NCBI RefSeq assembly: GCF_029227915.1
Contig: NC_079883.1
Coordinates: 7,192,001 to 7,256,000, forward strand
Direction of reading: 5' to 3'
From: Hydractinia symbiolongicarpus
Lineage: Eukaryota > Cnidaria > Hydrozoa > Anthoathecata > Hydractiniidae
DNA length: 64,000 bases
Shown: positions 1-6,699 of the stretch, one piece after another
Position numbering within the stretch: the first letter of the stretch is position 1
How the letters are laid out: each line of letters begins with the position of its first letter
Notes under the pieces: model-generated
What the model was told of the DNA's origin: nothing
The model's database searches: none
The model's input: the letters and a program-made list of their open reading frames with translations, nothing else
Program-made: the position numbers and the translations under genes

Positions 1-268
1 CAGAAGCACCAGTGCCTTTAGTTTGAATCAAATCGCCTGATGTTACTCCTCGTTTAAGAGCCATTTTCAGATGATGATCTGAGTTTTCAGCAACTTTGTA
101 ATTTGCATGAATATATTTTGTAATAGCTTGGCGAGATGAACCACCGCGTTCCTTTAGGGTAGCGATAGCAGCCTTGATCATGTCCACATATTTAGGGTGA
201 TCAGCTGTCTTCTTTGCAGCAGGTTTCTTCTTGGGTGCGATTTTCTTTGGAGAAGCTGCTTCACTCAT
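1..268 (-). CDS. H1: Linker histone H1, 5' part only (cut by window start)
   Basis: N-terminal 89 codons of H1 of the unit preceding unit 1. It includes the short tail with the SPKK motif at residues 6-9 and most of the winged-helix globular domain (about residues 24-89). The lysine-rich C-terminal tail lies outside the window. The visible part matches the complete H1 at 5569-6120. Confidence 0.96.
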   Translation of the reverse strand, partial: MSEAASPKKIAPKKKPAAKKTADHPKYVDMIKAAIATLKERGGSSRQAITKYIHANYKVAENSDHHLKMALKRGVTSGDLIQTKGTGAS

Positions 269-443
269 TTTTAATGTTTTCTTACAACAATCCAACGATA
301 AACGATGCTTGTTATCACAGTAGAAGTATACTAAACATTACCGTGTTAATGAGATATAATTTAAGACGGTGCGAAGTATGCGGACGTAAAAGTACCACTC
401 CCGGGAATTGATTTGGCGCGAAAACAGAAATGTGTGTTTCTGT
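269..443 (-). promoter_or_regulatory. H1 promoter with E2F-type site and AAACACA H1 box
   Basis: Read on the minus strand upstream of the H1 ATG (266-268), this holds a full palindromic-type E2F match TTTCGCGCCAAA (412-423) and an AAACACA motif (433-439), which is the H1 box known from animal H1 promoters. The H1 box lies inside an inverted repeat ACAGAAA/TTTCTGT (424-430 and 437-443). A weak TATA-like AT stretch lies at about 353-361. Motif identities are seen; factor binding is inferred. Base 347 is T here but A in all later units. Confidence 0.6.
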
Positions 444-847
444 ACATCGTATAATGTCCGTTTTGGGTGCCGCGACTATGCGAAAGCATGTTAATTTTTA
501 TTTGTAGTACGACGCAATAGTCTGCAAGAGAAGCTGCTGGAGTTTGAGGTCTTCAGCATTACATCTAGTCTGTTAATTTGGGCTTCTTCCGCGCTCGTGT
601 TAGGATTTTCATAAAGCGTTCTTTGGTTTGCGTTGCGTATGTCGGCCTACATCATCGACACGGCCTGTTTCCGGCTATTAGGAGCAATTCATATATTGGG
701 CACTGCGTTTCGACTTTTTTATTAGACCACAGTAAAAAAATTCACTCACAGAAGTCCCTTTCTTTCATGGCTACAAACACGAAGAATTCTGTCGTAAGTA
801 AAACGAATGCGCAAGCCAAAATGACGATGGGGCGAAGTCATAAGCAT
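444..847. other. Spacer between H1 promoter and tRNA, no gene recognised
   Basis: About 400 bases, less AT-rich than the histone spacers. Open frames exist (for example one running from 578 across the tRNA to 979) but start at non-ATG codons and overlap the tRNA, so they are not credible genes. No snRNA, snoRNA or mobile element was recognised. It is preserved in every unit. Confidence 0.5.
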
Positions 848-920
848 GGCCCTGTGGCCCAATGGATAAGGCATCTGACTACGAATCAGGGGATTCCAGG
901 TTCGACTCCTGGCAGGGTCG
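848..920 (+). tRNA. tRNA-Arg-ACG: tRNA-Arg(ACG)
   Basis: A complete 73-nt cloverleaf without intron. The 7-bp acceptor stem pairs GGCCCTG with CAGGGTC (one G-U pair). The anticodon stem TCTGA/TCAGG encloses loop CTACGAA with anticodon ACG at loop positions 3-5. The T stem CCAGG/CCTGG encloses TTCGACT, and the discriminator base is G. Internal Pol III promoter boxes are clear: A box TGGCCCAATGG at 855-865 and B box GGTTCGACTCC at 899-909. A34 would be edited to inosine to read CGU, CGC and CGA arginine codons. CCA is not encoded, as usual for eukaryotes. It is the only tRNA in the unit. There is no TTTT run just downstream; the first T run is at 1122-1126. Confidence 0.96.
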
Positions 921-1188
921 CACTGTCGCATTTCGGCTGCATGGTCTACTGTGTAACGCGCGCGCACGTTCTGGCGTAATGCGTTGATAAACGGAATGTA
1001 CGCAGACATATTGGAAAGTAATATCACGCACTTAGTATCGTCGCCTTTGTTAGCATTCATGTAAGTTACCATCCACTCGCTACAGTCGCTCTCCATCCTA
1101 CGGCTAAATCAACAGCCGTGATTTTTACTATGTCGCCGTCCATCCGTACGCGGTGACAGTTGTAAGCTTTACAGTAACGTGACATGCT
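921..1188. other. Spacer between tRNA and U2 promoter
   Basis: No gene recognised. A hairpin TACGGCT/AGCCGTG (1099-1105 and 1113-1119) followed by T5 (1122-1126) is the first Pol III-like stop downstream of the tRNA. The frame on the minus strand at 746-1096 has no known homology and overlaps the tRNA antisense. Confidence 0.45.
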
Positions 1189-1197
1189 CCACAAGCA
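1189..1197 (+). promoter_or_regulatory. PSE-like element of U2 (CCACAAGCA at -54)
   Basis: The 9-mer CCACAAGCA begins 54 bases upstream of the U2 5' end. The identical 9-mer begins 57 bases upstream of U1, the position of the proximal sequence element bound by SNAPc in animal snRNA genes. A second loosely shared block, TCATGGCAACGC, lies at -21 (1222-1233). Confidence 0.6.
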
Positions 1198-1242
1198 GTT
1201 ACGGTGTGTGGACGATGCCTATCATGGCAACGCTTGTTCTTT

Positions 1243-1427
1243 ATCGCTTCTCGGCCTAATGGCTAAGATCAAGTGTAGTATCTGTTCTTATCAGTTTAAT
1301 ATCTGGTAGGCCATTCTCTGAATGGTCAGTATATTAATCTGATTTTTGGCCTTGGGTCATGGAGGTGGATTCATTCACGCCGTGACCACGGGTTGCCTTG
1401 GTGTTGCACTATTACCGATGGCGGCCC
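1243..1427 (+). ncRNA. U2: U2 spliceosomal snRNA
   Basis: U2 pairs with the intron branch site in the spliceosome. The 5' end begins ATCGCTTCTCGGCC as in other animals, with stem I closed by GGCC/GGCT. The branch-site recognition sequence GTAGTA is at 1275-1280. A long block around TATCAGTTTAATATCTG matches animal U2. Stem IIb is GGCCATT/AATGGTC, and the Sm site ATTTTTGG is at 1342-1349. Stem III is GGTCA/TGACC, and a terminal stem IV ends near 1427. The length of about 185 nt fits the family. The 3' end is set from the stem IV fold and is uncertain by a few bases. The loop of stem IV reads TTGCACTA rather than the vertebrate TTGCAGTA. Confidence 0.95.
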
Positions 1428-1438
1428 ACATAAGCAAT

Positions 1439-1451
1439 AAAAGAATAATAG
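1439..1451 (+). promoter_or_regulatory. 3'-box-like element of U2
   Basis: AAAAGAATAATAG starts about 11 bases after the U2 3' end. A similar AAAATGAATGAG follows U1 at the same distance, where the snRNA 3' box that directs Integrator cleavage is expected. Confidence 0.4.
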
Positions 1452-1562
1452 CAGTCCTCTTTCCGACGGCACTCTGCATAGTCTACGGCGGGAACAAAAC
1501 GCGTACACTGGGGGAGAATACAGCCTATGCCCCGCGACACGGCAGTTTATAACACACTCAAG

Positions 1563-1571
1563 CCACAAGCA
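1563..1571 (+). promoter_or_regulatory. PSE-like element of U1 (CCACAAGCA at -57)
   Basis: Same 9-mer as at -54 of U2. A second shared block TCATGCTACGG lies at -25 (1595-1605), comparable to TCATGGCAACGC at -21 of U2. Confidence 0.6.
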
Positions 1572-1619
1572 TTAACAAACTTTGAAGGGTACCCTCATGC
1601 TACGGTGCAGTTCCAACTC

Positions 1620-1784
1620 ATACTTACCTGACGGGGAAGTAAAGACTGATCAATGAGGGTTTTCTTCCAGAGTGAGGCTCTTGCATTGCACTACGCTTGG
1701 GCTGACCTCTGCGATTACTGCAAACGTCAGTAACTCGACCGTACAATTTCTGGTAGTGGGGGCCTGCGTCCGCGCTCGCCCCCT
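1620..1784 (+). ncRNA. U1: U1 spliceosomal snRNA
   Basis: U1 recognises 5' splice sites. It begins ATACTTACCTG, the invariant sequence complementary to the 5' splice site. Stem-loop I can fold as AAGACT/GGTTTT around the 10-nt loop GATCAATGAG, which differs from the usual U1-70K loop GATCA(N)GAAG. Stem-loop II carries ATTGCACTAC, close to the U1A-type loop ATTGCACTCC. Stem-loop III is TTACTG/CAGTAA. The Sm-type site is AATTTCTGG (1745-1753), and the 3' stem-loop pairs GGGGGC with GCCCCC. The length of 165 nt is as expected. It lies 192 bases downstream of U2 on the same strand, each with its own promoter elements. Confidence 0.95.
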
Positions 1785-2111
1785 CCTTAAGTCAAAATGA
1801 ATGAGCTTAGAAAAGTTGCGCGGCCAAATGTCGGTGGTGACTTAAACGCTAAGGTAAAACCTCGCTTGGCTGTTACGAAACGTGATTGCGATATAAGTCC
1901 TCGGAAGGCGGCGGAATTTTATTTTATTTGCCATTCCGTCAGGGTTATTGGATGATCGGCAATAGATCGAGTTTGTATGCATTTGAAAGCTCTTTTTTCT
2001 CGTACTATCACCTGAAAATGTCGTAGGAAAATGTCATAGGAAACACTTTCAACAACCGCCACGTTCCTTAATTGTTATAACAAGAAATATATCACAGCAA
2101 ATGAAAATGAA
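1785..2111. other. Spacer between U1 and 5S rRNA
   Basis: Apart from the U1 3' box there is one clear hairpin, GGCGGAAT/ATTCCGTC (1910-1917 and 1933-1940, one G-U pair) with an AU-rich 15-nt loop. No gene was recognised. U1 and 5S are transcribed toward each other across this stretch. Confidence 0.45.
1794..1805 (+). promoter_or_regulatory. 3'-box-like element of U1
   Basis: AAAATGAATGAG starts about 9 bases after the U1 end and resembles the element after U2 (AAAA, optional base, GAAT, then purine-rich). Confidence 0.4.
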
Positions 2112-2231
2112 AAGCCTACGACACCGGGAGTTCCCAGGCGGTCCCCCATCCAAGTACTATCCCGGCCCGACGATGCTTAACTTCCGTGATCAGACGAGAA
2201 CGGGTGTGTTCATCGTGGTATGGCCGTAGAC
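2112..2231 (-). rRNA. 5S rRNA: 5S ribosomal RNA
   Basis: The minus strand begins GTCTACGGCCATACCACG and ends GTGTCGTAGGCTT, closing the terminal helix I. It contains the internal control region with GGAAGTTAAGCATCGTCGGGC and TTGGATGGG-type segments used by TFIIIA. The 120-nt length is typical. A T4 run (AAAA on the plus strand at 2110-2113) forms the Pol III terminator at the 3' end. It is read toward U1 and lies 159 bases beyond the H2A mRNA stem-loop on the same strand. Confidence 0.97.
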
Positions 2232-2254
2232 ATTAGTAGGTGCAAATACGTGCA

Positions 2255-2261
2255 ATTTATT
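2255..2261 (-). promoter_or_regulatory. TATA-like sequence upstream of 5S
   Basis: AATAAAT on the minus strand at -24 to -30 of 5S, where upstream TATA-like boxes assist 5S transcription in several invertebrates. Between it and the gene, TTGCAC is directly repeated (2240-2245 and 2250-2255). Confidence 0.35.
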
Positions 2262-2390
2262 TTGACGTTGTGATCAAATTTTTTTATTTAATTTCTTTGA
2301 GTTACTTAGGACAAGGCGTATGCATGGATTATCTATTAGACTTTAAGGTTATAGTTTTGTGAAAAAAACAATGTTTTTTTAAAGATGTGT

Positions 2391-2406
2391 GGCTATAAAA
2401 ATAGCC
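2391..2406 (-). terminator. Histone mRNA 3' stem-loop of H2A
   Basis: GGCTAT, loop TTTT, ATAGCC; 22 bases after the stop codon. This is the SLBP-binding stem-loop form of replication-dependent histone mRNAs, with a preceding A-rich AACAAC and following ACA. An A-rich AAAAAAACATT follows about 10 bases downstream. Confidence 0.9.
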
Positions 2407-2428
2407 GTTGTTTTCTGAGTGTAGCGGT

Positions 2429-2809
2429 TTACTTCTTCTGTCCTTTGTCGTTCTTCTTTGGGAGTAAGACAGCTTGAATGTTTGGCAAAACACCACCAGC
2501 TGCAATGGTTACACCGCTCAAAAGTTTGTTTAATTCTTCATCATTACGAACAGCCAATTGTAAATGTCTTGGAATAATCCTAGCTTTTTTGTTGTCTCTT
2601 GCTGCGTTACCAGCCAACTCCAATATCTCAGCAGATAAATATTCCAAGACGGCTGCTAAGTAAACTGGTGCTCCAGATCCAATTCGGTTAGCATAGTGCC
2701 CTCTACGAAGGAATCTATGCACTCTACCGACTGGAAATTGAAGTCCAGCTCTTGAGGATCTTGTCTTGGCTTTAGCCTTAGCTTTTCCACCTTTTCCACG
2801 TCCAGACAT
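2429..2809 (-). CDS. H2A: Core histone H2A
   Basis: 126 aa, nuclear; pairs with H2B to form the outer dimers of the nucleosome. The N-tail [14 protein letters not shown] is followed by the histone fold (about 17-98) and the docking domain [15 protein letters not shown]. Acidic patch residues E56, E61, E64, D90, E91 and E92 are all present, and K118/K119 are kept. There is no C-terminal SQ motif, so it is not H2A.X, and the sequence is not H2A.Z-like. Unusual points are the L1 region RRGHYANR (most animals have RKGNYAER, so E41 is N) and A104 where most animals have Q104. It is divergently paired with H2B across 284 bp. The gene is intron-less, as in S-phase histones. Confidence 0.97.
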   Translation of the reverse strand: MSGRGKGGKAKAKAKTRSSRAGLQFPVGRVHRFLRRGHYANRIGSGAPVYLAAVLEYLSAEILELAGNAARDNKKARIIPRHLQLAVRNDEELNKLLSGVTIAAGGVLPNIQAVLLPKKNDKGQKK

Positions 2810-3093
2810 AACTGCGATTTGATTTGTAAGTTAATACAAAAACGTACGAATATTTAACGTAAGTGTTAACGAAATAAACTTTACTCGTTTTTTCATCATA
2901 AAAATAGGATCGAAATCATGTTTTTTTAACCAATCATAATTAAGTATTAAACAAAAGATTTTTTTTTTAACCAATTAAATTGCGTATCGGCGTTTTCGGA
3001 TCGAATTCGATCCGATTTTTTTACTTATAAACAAAAAGTTTTGACTTGCAGTTTAATGCTTATTTACAAGTTAAGTAGCAAAAATTTTTAACC
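2810..3093. promoter_or_regulatory. Divergent H2A/H2B promoter
   Basis: A 284-bp AT-rich interval between the two ATGs. It has two AACCAAT (CCAAT-box) motifs (CCAAT at 2930-2934 and 2971-2975). A perfect 20-bp palindrome TCGGATCGAATTCGATCCGA lies at 2996-3015, and TATAAA at 3026-3031 faces H2B. A half-site GGATCGAA (2907-2914) lies toward H2A. A TATA box for H2A is not clear. In unit 9 the T tract here carries a T-to-C change at 49778. Confidence 0.75.
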
Positions 3094-3498
3094 ATGTCTG
3101 ACGCAGCAGCTAAAGGAGGAAAACAGGCACCTAAAGTAGCCAAGAAAGGTGAAAAAAGAGCCGGCAAAAAAGGAGGAAAGATTGGTGGAACTGGTGAAAA
3201 GAAACGCAAGAGAAAGAGAAAGGAAAGTTATGCTATTTACATCTACAATGTTTTGAAACAAGTTCACCCAGATGTCGGAGTTTCAAGCAAAGCTATGAGC
3301 ATCATGAACTCATTTGTCAACGACATCTTTGAGCGCATTGCTTCCGAAGCTTCGCGTTTGGCTCTTCAAAACAAAAAGTCGACCATCTCTTCTCGTGAAA
3401 TTCAAACCGCAGTACGTCTTCTCTTGCCTGGAGAACTTGCAAAACACGCAGTCAGTGAAGGAACAAAAGCCGTCACAAAATACACAAGCAGCAAGTAA
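3094..3498 (+). CDS. H2B: Core histone H2B
   Basis: 134 aa, partner of H2A in the nucleosome. The lysine-rich N-tail (1-43) is several residues longer than in vertebrates and ends [10 protein letters not shown]. The histone fold runs from [18 protein letters not shown] to the C-terminal helix ending [13 protein letters not shown], which keeps the lysine that is ubiquitinated in other animals. The segment [12 protein letters not shown] replaces the usual LAHYNKRSTITS, so a nearly universal tyrosine is glutamine. A at -3 of the ATG gives good start context. Its stem-loop is at 3522-3537. Confidence 0.97.
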   Translation: MSDAAAKGGKQAPKVAKKGEKRAGKKGGKIGGTGEKKRKRKRKESYAIYIYNVLKQVHPDVGVSSKAMSIMNSFVNDIFERIASEASRLALQNKKSTISSREIQTAVRLLLPGELAKHAVSEGTKAVTKYTSSK

Positions 3499-3521
3499 AC
3501 CAACGTCTACCAAACACAAAC

Positions 3522-3537
3522 GGTCTTTTTTAAGACC
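3522..3537 (+). terminator. Histone mRNA 3' stem-loop of H2B (variant stem)
   Basis: GGTCTT, loop TTTT, AAGACC; 23 bases after the stop. The stem sequence differs from the other four genes but pairing is fully kept. Flanks CAAAC and ACACATC and the downstream AAAAAAACATT match the others. Confidence 0.9.
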
Positions 3538-3918
3538 ACACATCTTTAAAAAAACATTTACTTGGCGTCACTACAAGTTAACCGAAGTTAATAAAACTTC
3601 TAAATAATGTGCTTAAGAACACTAGCCTACATTTAAAATACTTCCCCATGTGTGTGTGGATTAGCTTCACTTTTCATACGTATTATTAGCTGTACTTGCA
3701 GAAAAGACAAGTACATTGATCCATGTTATTGCTTACATTTAACTTAACCCAGCTTTTCACGGAAACACTCCCAGGCAAATTAACCCTACAAAGTATTTCT
3801 AAATTTTTTTTGTGTCATATATGACATAGTATCGTATAGCAATAAATGTAACTGTGACAAGACTTTACACATTGTGTAATTTGGAAGCGTGCACAAAGTA
3901 ATGTTTTAAAAGATTTGT
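3538..3918. other. Convergent H2B-H4 spacer
   Basis: No gene. It contains an inverted repeat TGTACTTG/CAAGTACA (3691-3698 and 3708-3715) and a perfect 14-bp palindrome TGTCATATATGACA (3813-3826). Unit 7 lacks 3 bases near the start of this spacer. Confidence 0.6.
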
Positions 3919-3934
3919 GGCTATAAAAATAGCC
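3919..3934 (-). terminator. Histone mRNA 3' stem-loop of H4
   Basis: GGCTAT, loop TTTT, ATAGCC; 24 bases after the H4 stop, followed by ACAAATCTTTTAAAACATT. Confidence 0.9.
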
Positions 3935-3958
3935 GTTTTTGTTGAGCAATGACAACGC

Positions 3959-5207
<1,249 letters not shown>

Positions 5208-5228
5208 GCATCTTACCAAACAAAAAAC

Positions 5229-5244
5229 GGCTATTTTTATAGCC
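5229..5244 (+). terminator. Histone mRNA 3' stem-loop of H3
   Basis: GGCTAT, loop TTTT, ATAGCC; 21 bases after the stop, preceded by CAAAAAAC and followed by ACACATCCATAAAAAATATT. Confidence 0.9.
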
Positions 5245-5520
5245 ACACATCCATAAAAAATATTACGGCTAGCTTTTTATATCAAACTTTGTCCTGCTTT
5301 CTGTTTAAATTTTATGCTACATAAAAATTTTATGCTACATAAAGTTTGACAATGTTAAAAATATGAAGGGCAAGAAAAGTAAAAGCAAGAAAATAAGAAA
5401 TTTAAAAACGAAAATACTTAAACTTAGGGAATCTAATCTTAAATTTACTCTTTTTTAACTGTTTAAGTGACTTAAACAAGTTTAACTTTGTACCAAGATA
5501 ATGTTTTTTTGTAAATGTGT
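5245..5520. other. Convergent H3-H1 spacer with short repeats
   Basis: No gene. An 18-bp unit AAATTTTATGCTACATAA is present twice in tandem (5307-5324 and 5325-5342), flanked by inverted CAAACTTT (5283-5290) and AAAGTTTG (5341-5348). A purine-rich stretch follows, then a 17-bp inverted repeat GTTTAAGT, G, ACTTAAAC (5461-5477). Confidence 0.6.
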
Positions 5521-5536
5521 GGCTATAAAAATAGCC
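5521..5536 (-). terminator. Histone mRNA 3' stem-loop of H1
   Basis: GGCTAT, loop TTTT, ATAGCC; 32 bases after the stop, followed by ACACATTTACAAAAAAACATT. An extra GGCTAT occurs between the stop and the stem-loop. Confidence 0.9.
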
Positions 5537-5568
5537 GTTTGTTAATGTAATAGCCAGATACACACAAA

Positions 5569-6120
5569 TTATTTTTTTGCGGTCTTCTTTGCTGCCTTTT
5601 TGGGAGTCTTTTTGACCTTCTTTGCTGCAGGTTTTTTAGCAACAGGCTTCTTTGTGGGTTTCTTAGCTGCTGGTTTCTTAGCCGAGGCTTTCTTTGTGGC
5701 AGGCTTCTTTGCTGCTTTCTTTGGCGTGCTCTTCTTTGCTGGCTTCTTTTTTGGTGTACTTTTCTTTGCAGTAGGCTTCTTTGCCGTTGGCTTTTTTGCT
5801 GCGGCCTTTTTCTTAGGTTTTTCTTTTTTTACCTGACCTAGCTTGAATGATCCAGAAGCACCAGTGCCTTTAGTTTGAATCAAATCGCCTGATGTTACTC
5901 CTCGTTTAAGAGCCATTTTCAGATGATGATCTGAGTTTTCAGCAACTTTGTAATTTGCATGAATATATTTTGTAATAGCTTGGCGAGATGAACCACCGCG
6001 TTCCTTTAGGGTAGCGATAGCAGCCTTGATCATGTCCACATATTTAGGGTGATCAGCTGTCTTCTTTGCAGCAGGTTTCTTCTTGGGTGCGATTTTCTTT
6101 GGAGAAGCTGCTTCACTCAT
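5569..6120 (-). CDS. H1: Linker histone H1
   Basis: 183 aa from the ATG that gives MSEAASPKK; an in-frame TTG nine codons upstream is not taken as the start, since AAAAATG gives good context and the family begins this way. Binds linker DNA at the nucleosome dyad. A short basic tail (1-23) precedes the winged-helix globular domain (about 24-96, [19 protein letters not shown] to GASGSFKLG). The C-terminal tail (about 97-183) is rich in AKKP repeats. CDK-type S/TPKK motifs occur at S6, T122, T132 and T172. Convergent with H3. Confidence 0.96.
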   Translation of the reverse strand: MSEAASPKKIAPKKKPAAKKTADHPKYVDMIKAAIATLKERGGSSRQAITKYIHANYKVAENSDHHLKMALKRGVTSGDLIQTKGTGASGSFKLGQVKKEKPKKKAAAKKPTAKKPTAKKSTPKKKPAKKSTPKKAAKKPATKKASAKKPAAKKPTKKPVAKKPAAKKVKKTPKKAAKKTAKK

Positions 6121-6699
6121 TTTTAATGTTTTCTTACAACAATCCAACGATAAACGATGCTTGTTATCACAGTAGAAGTATACTAAACATTACCGTGTAA
6201 ATGAGATATAATTTAAGACGGTGCGAAGTATGCGGACGTAAAAGTACCACTCCCGGGAATTGATTTGGCGCGAAAACAGAAATGTGTGTTTCTGTACATC
6301 GTATAATGTCCGTTTTGGGTGCCGCGACTATGCGAAAGCATGTTAATTTTTATTTGTAGTACGACGCAATAGTCTGCAAGAGAAGCTGCTGGAGTTTGAG
6401 GTCTTCAGCATTACATCTAGTCTGTTAATTTGGGCTTCTTCCGCGCTCGTGTTAGGATTTTCATAAAGCGTTCTTTGGTTTGCGTTGCGTATGTCGGCCT
6501 ACATCATCGACACGGCCTGTTTCCGGCTATTAGGAGCAATTCATATATTGGGCACTGCGTTTCGACTTTTTTATTAGACCACAGTAAAAAAATTCACTCA
6601 CAGAAGTCCCTTTCTTTCATGGCTACAAACACGAAGAATTCTGTCGTAAGTAAAACGAATGCGCAAGCCAAAATGACGATGGGGCGAAGTCATAAGCAT

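Noticed and set aside
808-840. Slight resemblance of GCGCAAGCCAAAATGACG to part of U6 snRNA
   Set aside because: The rest of U6 (ACAGAGA box, 5' stem-loop, T-run end) is missing and it abuts the tRNA.
578-979. 133-codon open frame on the plus strand, repeated in every unit
   Set aside because: It starts at a TTG, runs straight through the tRNA-Arg gene and has no recognisable domain; recurrence only reflects unit repetition.
746-1096. 116-codon open frame on the minus strand, antisense to the tRNA
   Set aside because: Overlaps the tRNA antisense, no known family features, no promoter or stem-loop.
1346-1568. Open frames of 65-68 codons on both strands
   Set aside because: They overlap the 3' half of U2 and the U1 promoter; shadows of RNA genes.
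5600-5836. 78-codon hydrophobic frame opposite the H1 tail (phenylalanine- and glycine-rich)
   Set aside because: Reverse complement of the AKK repeats of H1; an artefact of lysine-rich coding.
6121-6147. N-terminal extension of H1 from an in-frame TTG
   Set aside because: The internal ATG has good context and gives the normal H1 N-terminus; TTG starts are not expected for animal histones.
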